DNA of 64,000 nt from Cohnella herbarum (GTDB taxonomy: Bacteria; Bacillota; Bacilli; Paenibacillales; Paenibacillaceae), in assembly GCF_012849095.1 (NCBI RefSeq), contig NZ_CP051680.1:3870501-3934500 (forward strand), given 5' to 3'. Positions within the stretch are counted from its first letter, which is position 1; every line of letters starts with the position of its first letter. This document shows, piece after piece, positions 34,754 to 42,850 of the stretch. Made by a program: the position numbers and the translations under genes. Under the pieces are notes generated by a model. The model had not been told where the DNA came from and did no database searches. It saw only the letters and a list, made by a program, of their open reading frames with translations.

Positions 34754-36115
34754 TTATTGCGCTTTCGCCACTTCCGCATCCAACTGCTTAGCTGCGTCCT
34801 CCGGCGTAACGCCTTTCACCAATACAGCTTGCGTCAGATCGTAAAGCTTAGTGTTCGCTGCCTTCACGGGTTCGAAGGCGGAGACATCTCCCGCGAATTC
34901 CTTGCCCGTACTCATCGCCTTCGATACTTCGGCAATCAGCTTGCCGCTCTTCTCCGGATCGACTTCCGCCTTCACGGCAGTCAGATCCTGAGCTTTTTCG
35001 ATAATGATCTTGGAAGAGGCAGAGCTTGTCAGCGTCTTAACCAGTTCGATCGCCATGTCCTTCTGATGCCCTTCGGCTTTGGTTGAGATCGCGAACGAAT
35101 CGGACACGCCTCCCATCCATGAATCCTTATGTTCTTCCTTCTCCGTGAAGTAAGGGAACGGGAAGAAGCCTACTTTGTCGCCGAAGCCTTGCGGCGAATT
35201 CGGACCTGTCGATTCACCGACCGCCCATGAGCCGGAGAAGCGCATTGCGGCCTTCCCGTTATTGAAATCGGCAACCTCGCCCGCATAGTTTAATGCGATG
35301 TATCTTTTGTCGAATGCCCCCGCATCGACAAGCTCGACCATACGTTGGAACGGCTCGATGGCCTCCGGCGAGCTATAAGGAAGCTCGCGGCTCAAGATCT
35401 GCTTCGCTTTCTCTGTACCGTTCCACTTATAGAACAACGCCGTGTACAGATGCTCGGCGCGCCATGACTCGGATGCGCCGATTGTCATCGGCGTTACGCC
35501 GGCCGCCTTAAGCTTGTCTATGACGGCAAGCAGTTCATCCCAAGTCTTAGGAGGTTCAACGCCAGCGGTTTGGAACAGCTCTTTGTTATAATAGAAACCC
35601 GTGCTGTATGCGCCGAGGGGCGCGGCGTAAATTCCGGTGAAGCCATCGAACCTGAGACTGTCGAGCGCTCCCGAGATGAAGCCATCCTTCCAGTCGATAT
35701 GGCTGTTCAAGTACTCCGTCAGATCGATAATCTTATTCTCCTTGGCATAATCCGCCGTGCTTGCTCCCGGGAAGATGACGAATACTTCCGGAAGATTATT
35801 CGTGGCACGGTCGACCGTGAGCTTCTTGTCCAGCTCCGCAACCGGCAGAAACTCTTTCTCGATCGTGACTTCGGGATACTTCGCGGTGAACTCCGTTAAG
35901 ATTTGATCGATTGCCGGACCGAACGGGTGGTCAGGCGTGTAGGCCGTCGCCACGCGAAGCGTGACTTTCTCTTTGGGCGCTTCCGAGGCTGCCGGGCTTG
36001 TCGTGCCGATGGCTCCCTTGTTGTTTTCGTTATTACCGCCGCATGCTGTAAGCGCTAACATTATGGACGTGGCAGAGACGAGCACAATGCTTTTACCCCA
36101 CTTTATTTTTTTCAT
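34754..36115 (-). CDS. Extracellular sugar-binding lipoprotein
   Basis: 453 residues behind AGGAGG. The lipobox Cys is residue 25 (MLALTAC). It is a family-1 solute-binding protein (VTLRVATAYTPDHPFGPAI, KTWDELLAVIDKLKAAGV, AAMRFSGSWAVGES). It is distinct from both other binding-protein types in the window. It captures the product of the extracellular enzymes encoded upstream and hands it to the two permeases. The gap of 102 bp after the response regulator leaves room for its own regulated promoter. Confidence 0.92.
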   Translation of the reverse strand: MKKIKWGKSIVLVSATSIMLALTACGGNNENNKGAIGTTSPAASEAPKEKVTLRVATAYTPDHPFGPAIDQILTEFTAKYPEVTIEKEFLPVAELDKKLTVDRATNNLPEVFVIFPGASTADYAKENKIIDLTEYLNSHIDWKDGFISGALDSLRFDGFTGIYAAPLGAYSTGFYYNKELFQTAGVEPPKTWDELLAVIDKLKAAGVTPMTIGASESWRAEHLYTALFYKWNGTEKAKQILSRELPYSSPEAIEPFQRMVELVDAGAFDKRYIALNYAGEVADFNNGKAAMRFSGSWAVGESTGPNSPQGFGDKVGFFPFPYFTEKEEHKDSWMGGVSDSFAISTKAEGHQKDMAIELVKTLTSSASSKIIIEKAQDLTAVKAEVDPEKSGKLIAEVSKAMSTGKEFAGDVSAFEPVKAANTKLYDLTQAVLVKGVTPEDAAKQLDAEVAKAQ

Positions 36116-36217
36116 TGCGAACCTCCTGATGTTTTTTTGTTTCTAATCGCATTTTATATCCGGGGAAGCTAAGCGAACAGATGAGGAATTACGGTTGTTT
36201 TGTTTGTTTTTTCAGCC

Positions 36218-37777
36218 CTAATCGTGACGCAGGTGTGATCTGCGATATTCAGAAGGGGTCATGCCATACGTTTTTTTGAACAACGTGCTGAAGTACCGCT
36301 CATCCTCGTATCCCACTAGCCGGGCGATTTGTCCGATCTGGATACCGTTCATCTTAAGAAATTCACCCGCTTTTTCCATTCGTACCTTGAGGACGTAAGA
36401 CACGAACGTTGTGCCTGTTGCCTTCTTGAACACATCGCTTAGATGATTCGCGTTCAGATGAACCTTATTGGCCATCTGGGTAAGCGACAAGTCATCGCCG
36501 TAATTCGCACGTATGTAATCCATCAGGCTTTCTACCGCTTTCTTGCCATCTGATTGACGGTTCTTCCGATACCTCTCGCTTAATTGCACGAATGGCCTTG
36601 AGAAGCCCTCCGCTAACGAGGAAATATCCCGATAATATAACAGCGGCTCCGGCATCCTGATGAGAGAGTGCTCTTCCTGCTGCTCGTCTACCCACTCAAT
36701 GGTCCATTTCTCAATCAGCACGCGCAAATAATCCGTCATCTTCTCCAACTCATTCACGTCATCTCGTTCTCTTAACGCGCTGCGCAGTCCCCCATCAATG
36801 TATTGCCTGATACCTTCAACGTTGCCGACCCAAATATACTCCTCTAGTTGCTTATCCTTCCATTCCAATTTAGATGCAGGCATCGGCCGACCGTTATCTA
36901 CGAATACTTTCCTCTTCAGGGCAAGCAGCGACTGCCGAACGGCAGGAGTCAGCGCATTCCAGTAAAGTTCGGATATGCCGTGACCGGTTTGAATGGTGTA
37001 AAATTTCAATCGCCGCGCAAGAGACTCTATCTGGTCCATGCAGCGGGACAGAAGCTGCCCGAGGTCTGTCGGGTTATGCGGTGCCAATAGCAGAATGTTC
37101 AGCGCCCCGTCGTATTCGAAGGCAACCCATAGAAGTTGAGCCGGTATCCAGTCGGTCAAATAATTGCGAATCGAGAACGCTGCTAGTTCTTTATCTGCTC
37201 GCACTCTCTCTTGATCGGCAGTTTCAGGATAATCGATTCGGATGGACACGCAGACTGCCGCGCGCGTCAGAGGATTCCAACCGAACAGTTCCTCCGGGTT
37301 AGGAATCGCGGAATCCTCACGTAGCAACCATTCGATGACCCATGCTTCCTGTAGGTAGCGGGTCGATTTCTCCGATCTCTTCAACTGCGTGTACGTATGC
37401 TCCTGTCGCCGCTTGGCATTATACGCATTCCGGATGGCATCGATCAGCTGTTCCCGAACAATCGGCTTCAGAATATAATCCCACGCATGTAGCCGCAGCG
37501 CATCTTGCGCATATTTGAAATCCGAGTAGCCGCTAACTACGATGAACTGCGCGGTACCAACCTGGCTTGCGGCCTGCTCGATGAAGGATAGACCATCCAT
37601 GGCGGGCATGCGAATATCGGTGATCACGATATCCGGACGATACCTGTTCAACAGCTCCAGCGCGGCGATCCCGTCCTCCGCCTCTACGATTTGCTCTACT
37701 GGCAAGACGCTTCCCGCCAGCATGGAACGGATGCCGCGTCTCATCCAAACCTCGTCATCTACGATTAGGATCTTCAT
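36218..37777 (-). CDS. AraC-type response regulator (YesN family)
   Basis: 519 residues behind AAGGAGG. The receiver domain has LIVDDEVWMRRG, Asp54 (IVITDIRMP) and Lys in DYILKPIVRE (about 104). A long middle region follows, then an AraC HTH domain about 415-519 (DDLSLTQMANKVHLNANHL; LVGYEDERYFSTLFKKTYG). It overlaps the kinase gene by 4 bp. It most likely activates the binding-protein/permease genes and perhaps the enzymes of the same locus. Confidence 0.92.
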   Translation of the reverse strand: MKILIVDDEVWMRRGIRSMLAGSVLPVEQIVEAEDGIAALELLNRYRPDIVITDIRMPAMDGLSFIEQAASQVGTAQFIVVSGYSDFKYAQDALRLHAWDYILKPIVREQLIDAIRNAYNAKRRQEHTYTQLKRSEKSTRYLQEAWVIEWLLREDSAIPNPEELFGWNPLTRAAVCVSIRIDYPETADQERVRADKELAAFSIRNYLTDWIPAQLLWVAFEYDGALNILLLAPHNPTDLGQLLSRCMDQIESLARRLKFYTIQTGHGISELYWNALTPAVRQSLLALKRKVFVDNGRPMPASKLEWKDKQLEEYIWVGNVEGIRQYIDGGLRSALRERDDVNELEKMTDYLRVLIEKWTIEWVDEQQEEHSLIRMPEPLLYYRDISSLAEGFSRPFVQLSERYRKNRQSDGKKAVESLMDYIRANYGDDLSLTQMANKVHLNANHLSDVFKKATGTTFVSYVLKVRMEKAGEFLKMNGIQIGQIARLVGYEDERYFSTLFKKTYGMTPSEYRRSHLRHD

Positions 37778-39636
37778 AGCCCTGCCTCCTTGGTGTCCTT
37801 GTCGTCGGTAAGGTAAGGCAACCGAAGCTGAACAGACGTACCGGTCCCCTCTTGGCTGTCGATCGCAACACCGCAGCGCTCGCCGTAATAGAGTCTAATC
37901 CTCTCGTGAACGTTAAGAAGACCGATTCCGCCAGCCTTTGTCCGAGGATCAGTCGGTCTGCCATGCACGAACGAATGCCTCAGCGACTGAAGCTTATCCT
38001 CGCTCATGCCGACTCCATTATCGAACACGGACAGCAACAAGGAATCGTTATCCAACTCCATGTTAATAATGACGATACCTTTGCCCCGACTCGGCTCCAG
38101 ACCATGGTAGACCGCGTTCTCGACGATCGGCTGAAGCGACAGCTTCATCACCTTGACTCCCAATAAGGACTCATCGCGATTGATGATCGCCTCAATTCGA
38201 TTGTCGTAGCGAAAGCTTTGGATCGTCATATATTGGACGACAATGTCCAATTCCTCCCTTAGCGTCACCAGATTGGATCCCGACTGAATGCTATAACGGA
38301 ACACGTCCGATACGGCCTTGCACACGACGCTGATCTCGGGAACCTCCCTGACTTCCGCCATGCAGCCGATCGAATTCAGCGTGTTATAGAGAAAATGCGG
38401 ATTAATCTGCGCCTGCAGCGCGTTGAGCTGAGCTTCCTTTTCCTTGATTCCCGCTTTGTATACCGTATTGACCAAACCATTGATTCTGCCGATCATCTCG
38501 TTATAGGAACGAACGAGAGAACCGATTTCATCCCTTGTCTCTATGCCCTGGACTTGATAGAATCGCTCTTCTCCCATTTGCAGCATCGTCTTCTGAAGCT
38601 TCTTGATAGGGTTGGTCATGCTTGATGACACGAAGAGAGACACAACGCCCAGCAGAATGAGCAGTACAACGGTAGATATAACGATATTGTTCATAATTGC
38701 GCTTTCATTTGGTTGCAGCAACGGCTCCAGATCCGTTACCGTAATGTACTTCCATCCTACGCGCTGCGAATAGCTGAAGGTGACCAAATGTCTGTCCCCG
38801 TCGATATTCATGACACGGGTTCCTTCATTCTCGCCATCCTTCAGCATCAATTCCGGGCGCCCGAACGGCTCGCCTAGACTACTCTCGTCGTAGCTGTAGA
38901 CGAGTTGTCCGTCCATATCGACGATATAAAATTCCGTATTTCGCTTTTTCTTCAGCCCTGTCAGGCGATCTCGAATGACCTGCAAGTCCATGTCCACTAG
39001 GATAAGTCCAATTGCTTCGTTCGTTTCTTTACTGATAATGCTTCTGCCAATGGAGAATACATATTTGGGATCGGGCGAGACGAAATGATCGGCTTTGCGC
39101 GTTGTAATCATCAATCGTTCCCCGCCAAGCGCTTTAATCTTGGCGAACCAGGGCTGATCAACGAAGGAGTAGAACGGAGTCACATCTCCCAATGACGTTT
39201 TATAATAACGGTTGTTGGTATCGTCGAAGATGTATAAACCGATAATATCTCTGCGCAAGCCGAGCAGCACATCGATCGTGTTGAACAGCTTGGCTTCGGC
39301 TTCCGTACGTTGAAGGCCGACTTTATATTTCAATGACAATAACGTCTGCTGCATTTCCATCGAGTAGTACGGCGCATTGGTCAGCTTCTCTACATCGTCT
39401 ACGTAGCTTTCAATATTTTGGCTGACGGACTCCGTGAGATCTGACATATTCTGCGTCATCATCTCTTCCATCGTGTTCGTCGTCGTTATATAGAACGAAA
39501 TAGCAGGGATAGCAAGAGACGGTATCAAGATCATCAGACAGGTGAATACAATCTTCTTACGGATTTGATTCCGGATATCGAGAGCCTTTACGATCTTGCG
39601 CATCCATCCCACGGCTGTCCCTGCTTTCGCACTCAT
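37774..39636 (-). CDS. Sensor histidine kinase (YesM family)
   Basis: 620 residues from ATG 39636, whose ATGA overlaps the stop of the upstream glycosidase gene. The frame is open further upstream, but those starts lie inside the glycosidase. TM1 is about 30-52 (KIVFTCLMILIPSLAIPAIS), followed by an extracellular dCache-like domain (about 55-310), TM2 about 315-340 (VLLILLGVVSLFVSS) and HAMP. The phosphoacceptor His is in QINPHFLYNTLNSIG (about 413), and the ATPase has SVFDNGVGMSED and GIGLLNVHERIRL. Its placement between glycosidase and regulator genes implies feedback: it would sense a breakdown product of the glycan. Confidence 0.92.
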   Translation of the reverse strand: MSAKAGTAVGWMRKIVKALDIRNQIRKKIVFTCLMILIPSLAIPAISFYITTTNTMEEMMTQNMSDLTESVSQNIESYVDDVEKLTNAPYYSMEMQQTLLSLKYKVGLQRTEAEAKLFNTIDVLLGLRRDIIGLYIFDDTNNRYYKTSLGDVTPFYSFVDQPWFAKIKALGGERLMITTRKADHFVSPDPKYVFSIGRSIISKETNEAIGLILVDMDLQVIRDRLTGLKKKRNTEFYIVDMDGQLVYSYDESSLGEPFGRPELMLKDGENEGTRVMNIDGDRHLVTFSYSQRVGWKYITVTDLEPLLQPNESAIMNNIVISTVVLLILLGVVSLFVSSSMTNPIKKLQKTMLQMGEERFYQVQGIETRDEIGSLVRSYNEMIGRINGLVNTVYKAGIKEKEAQLNALQAQINPHFLYNTLNSIGCMAEVREVPEISVVCKAVSDVFRYSIQSGSNLVTLREELDIVVQYMTIQSFRYDNRIEAIINRDESLLGVKVMKLSLQPIVENAVYHGLEPSRGKGIVIINMELDNDSLLLSVFDNGVGMSEDKLQSLRHSFVHGRPTDPRTKAGGIGLLNVHERIRLYYGERCGVAIDSQEGTGTSVQLRLPYLTDDKDTKEAGL

Positions 39637-41717
39637 GTCAAGCTTATCGTATAAGCATGATCGGGAAGGGTCAAGCATAATTCATATTCATCTTCGGCCA
39701 CTTGCCGGAGTTCTCCATGACTTGCACGCGGTAAGGTCTTGCTATTGAACCTCAACCTGCCGATACCCGACCGCGCCGTGGTCACCCGAATGCTCGAAGC
39801 ATCCATGTAGACGGAAACCTCTCCATGCGGAGTAGGCACTTCCCCTGAGATCCACTCCAATTCGCCAAGCTTCGGTTCCACGCAATAACGGGCGTATCCC
39901 GGGGCTTCCGGCCTGACGCCGAGATAATACTTGCCCAGCAGATAGATAGGGGCTGCTCCCCAAGCATGGCATAAGCTTTTGCGGAATTTGCCACCATACA
40001 TGTCGTATTGCTCGTTAGCCGGTAACCCCGGATCAAATTCCTCCCAGAACGACGTGGCGCCCAGATCCAGCATACCGCCCCAATACCGCTTCATCTCCTG
40101 CAGCACATAATGCTGCTCTCCGATCTCGCACAGTGCTTCCATCTCGAAGAAGCGCATGAACGGCGTTTTGATCTTTTGAACGGTATCATCCAACAACACG
40201 CGCCGCCTGACGATATCCTGTTGCTCCGGGCTGAGATAGCCGAACCGCAGAGCGAACATATTCGGATATTTTAGCAGCCGCTCGATGATCTCGCCATTCC
40301 ATCTGCCGTGCATCAGTCCGCCTTTGTCTTCGTTCCAGAACAGCTCGAATATCTTCTCGCGCAGCCGAGTCGCCAGCTCCGCGAATTTCCGCTCATGTTC
40401 CGCATCGCCCATTAATCCGGCGAACTTGGAGCTAATGTCCAGACAGTGACAGAACAGAATCTGTTCCGCGCACACTTCGCCCTCCCGCTCCATATCCGCC
40501 CAGTCAATGAACACCCAATCTCCAGACAGTCCTTCCATCATGCCTTCCGCGTTCCTGCGGCCAAGGCAGAATTCGATGAGCGTCAGCAACTTCGGGTAGC
40601 AAGCTTGAACGAAGTCAAGATCGCCCGTATACATATAGTAGTCATCAAGGGTATGAAACCAATGAAACGTAAAATCCATAATCGTATTGATGTGTCTGGT
40701 CACGGGGTCTTTGCCGCGCAGCGCTACGATCGTGCGTTTGACGACGTCCGCATCGAAGAAGATGTAGTTATTGATTAAGGCTCCCAGATTCGCGTCTCCG
40801 CTCCACACCCAGCGATCCCGCTTCATTCCGTCATATAGAAATTCTCTCGTATTCATATGAATCGTTTGAGCGGAGATTTCCCAGATTCGATTCAGACCAT
40901 CGTCGGAGCAACGAAATGCTCCGCGTCGCACGATTGGCAAGTATTCATATTCATGCAGGATGTGCTTGTAACTCAAGCCAGGCTCCAATTGCAGTTGAAT
41001 ATACCGGAATGCACGCGTGACTTGCGTTCGGTAATCCGTAGGAGTAACGCAGTCCACTTCCAGTTCGTCGAATGTTTCGGCTTCCTCTCCAGCCAGAGCC
41101 TCCTCCAGCGATTCTCCATAATAGAGGATTACCTTCCCCGTACCGATCATGCCCGTAAACGTAACATAACCGAACGTCTCACGGCCGAAGTCGACGACCG
41201 TCTTATCGCCATATCGCTTCACGGACACAGGCTCAACGGTCTCATAGGCGAAGGGAAATTCACCCGGCGGCTGATGAATATCCTGGAATGCCCAGCATGC
41301 AGCCGGCTTCCAGTCGCCGTCATGACAGGTCACCTCCCAGGAGCTGTCCGTTCCTCCGACGGTCTGTCCGTAGGCATAGATAGCCGGAACGGCCTCGTCC
41401 GTGTACGCCATAATTTTAATCACGTGTTCTCCAGGCGGGATTACGATGGAGGTGATAGGCTTCTTTTCGTAAGAAACCGGAATCATATCATCGTCCATCA
41501 ACACGACGAACGATCCTTGAACTGCAAGCGTAAGCACTTCTTGCTCTTGGAGATTGAATTTCTTCCTGAACGCTACGTTACTGTAGGCCGAATCTAATCG
41601 CCAATAGGGCGGTGAGATGTATCCCCGGAATTGACGCAACACGGATACTTTGCGGTGAAGCCAATGCTCATAGTCGCCCGGATACCAGATCCAAGATGCC
41701 TTCTGCTGCTGATTCAT
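39633..41717 (-). CDS. GH78-like alpha-L-rhamnosidase family glycosidase
   Basis: 694 residues with no signal peptide, so probably cytoplasmic. A beta-sandwich (about 40-240) is followed by an (alpha/alpha)6 barrel from about 270 to 600, with the acidic motif DGMKRDRWVWSGDANLG (about 295-311) at the place where GH78 enzymes carry catalytic acids, LSGDWVFIDWAD (about 400) and GATSFWEEFDPG (about 555). A C-terminal beta domain contains GEVPTPHGEVSVYMD. GH78 enzymes remove terminal alpha-L-rhamnose. This sequence belongs to a divergent subgroup with DGxKRDR rather than DCPQRDER, so substrate is uncertain. It follows the isomerase-like gene by 12 bp. Confidence 0.8.
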   Translation of the reverse strand: MNQQQKASWIWYPGDYEHWLHRKVSVLRQFRGYISPPYWRLDSAYSNVAFRKKFNLQEQEVLTLAVQGSFVVLMDDDMIPVSYEKKPITSIVIPPGEHVIKIMAYTDEAVPAIYAYGQTVGGTDSSWEVTCHDGDWKPAACWAFQDIHQPPGEFPFAYETVEPVSVKRYGDKTVVDFGRETFGYVTFTGMIGTGKVILYYGESLEEALAGEEAETFDELEVDCVTPTDYRTQVTRAFRYIQLQLEPGLSYKHILHEYEYLPIVRRGAFRCSDDGLNRIWEISAQTIHMNTREFLYDGMKRDRWVWSGDANLGALINNYIFFDADVVKRTIVALRGKDPVTRHINTIMDFTFHWFHTLDDYYMYTGDLDFVQACYPKLLTLIEFCLGRRNAEGMMEGLSGDWVFIDWADMEREGEVCAEQILFCHCLDISSKFAGLMGDAEHERKFAELATRLREKIFELFWNEDKGGLMHGRWNGEIIERLLKYPNMFALRFGYLSPEQQDIVRRRVLLDDTVQKIKTPFMRFFEMEALCEIGEQHYVLQEMKRYWGGMLDLGATSFWEEFDPGLPANEQYDMYGGKFRKSLCHAWGAAPIYLLGKYYLGVRPEAPGYARYCVEPKLGELEWISGEVPTPHGEVSVYMDASSIRVTTARSGIGRLRFNSKTLPRASHGELRQVAEDEYELCLTLPDHAYTISLT

Positions 41718-41729
41718 TATGGATATCCC

Positions 41730-42707
41730 TCACTTCAGTAATAATTGGCGTAAGTATGCAGCCGCCTGCGGCGCGTTACCGCTGCGGATCAAATCTTCGA
41801 TCTCTTGAGTCGGCAGTTCGTCGACGAACCGGACGAAAGCTTGCATGGCGCAAACGCCTTCCCGAACTGCTTCCAATCCGTCCTCGCGATAAGGGTATTG
41901 GTCAATTGATAGCCAACCCGTATATTCCGTTCGCTTCAACCAGTAGAAGAACTCCAACGTCTCGATGGTATGAACGCTGCCGACGATCATATCATCGTCC
42001 CAATGGCGATAGTTGTCGTTCATATGAACGTGAAATAGCTTGTCTCCGTATTTCTTAAGCAGCGCGACCGACTCCGCCGGCGTCTCGTAGGCGTTCAGCG
42101 CATGACCGAAATCGATCGTGACCCCGACATTGGGCATCGCCGTCTCTTGGCAGATTAGCAATGCATTGGCGGCGGTGCTTAAGTAACTGTGGGTGCGAGG
42201 CTCCTTCACCTTGTATTCCAGAGCGACGCGGAAGTCCGGACGATACTGCGCAACTTCCATGATCCCTTCGGAGAACCAATCCCGCTCCTGAATATAGTCA
42301 GCCTGGAACAAATAGTCGTACCCGTCCTGTCCTGGCCACAAAGACACCAGGTTGCCTCCAAGTTCGACTGCAGCGTCGATCATTTCTTTCGTATGCGCGA
42401 CAGCCTGCTTGCGGATCGCTTGATCCTTAGCGGAGAAGCTGCCGTTCTTCCACTTGATCTGTCCGAAGTGATCAGGAATAATCGATACAAGCTTCAGCCC
42501 GTAATGGTCCAGATATCCCTTCAATTCCTTCACATTGTTCTCCGTTACATGCCAAGTGCCAACCAATTCAACTCCGGTAACTCCCTCGATCTTGGCTACC
42601 CTCTCGAACAGTTCGGCAATGCTGAATGGACGACCGTATCCTGACGGAACGTAGCGATCCGAACTTGAACCGACATTGGATAGAATGACAGAATAATTGG
42701 CTTTCAT
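41730..42707 (-). CDS. Sugar isomerase/epimerase-like TIM-barrel protein
   Basis: 325 residues from ATG 42707, with AGGAG 10 bases upstream; the longer reading to 42875 overlaps the previous gene and has no site. It has the xylose-isomerase-like barrel (AP endonuclease family 2 superfamily): EGVTGVELVGTWH, GGNLVSLWPGQDGYDY, FRVALEYKVKEPRTHS, VGVTIDFGHALNAYE, FHVHMNDNYRHWDDD and EYTGWLSIDQYPYRED. The Glu, Asp, His and Glu/Asp residues at strand ends are those that bind a metal in this fold. It probably isomerises or epimerises the sugar released by the adjacent GH78-like enzyme. Confidence 0.8.
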   Translation of the reverse strand: MKANYSVILSNVGSSSDRYVPSGYGRPFSIAELFERVAKIEGVTGVELVGTWHVTENNVKELKGYLDHYGLKLVSIIPDHFGQIKWKNGSFSAKDQAIRKQAVAHTKEMIDAAVELGGNLVSLWPGQDGYDYLFQADYIQERDWFSEGIMEVAQYRPDFRVALEYKVKEPRTHSYLSTAANALLICQETAMPNVGVTIDFGHALNAYETPAESVALLKKYGDKLFHVHMNDNYRHWDDDMIVGSVHTIETLEFFYWLKRTEYTGWLSIDQYPYREDGLEAVREGVCAMQAFVRFVDELPTQEIEDLIRSGNAPQAAAYLRQLLLK

Positions 42708-42798
42708 AGGACACATTCTCCTCTCCATGGTTTCTTTCATTCTATCAACCCTCACGTGGCCGGTATTTATCATATCTACTATGCGGATACATGAATTA

Positions 42799-42828
42799 AA
42801 GCCCGATTCATCGGGATGAACCGGGCTT
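42799..42828 (-). terminator. Hairpin between beta-helix and isomerase genes
   Basis: Fourteen-base arms AAGCCCGATTCATC / GATGAACCGGGCTT (one mismatch) with a 2-base loop, 23 bases past the stop at 42851 and inside the 143-bp gap before the next start. The T tail is weak (TTTAATTC), so some read-through into the downstream genes is likely. Confidence 0.65.
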
Positions 42829-42850
42829 GTTTGCAACTTCCTGAACGGTA

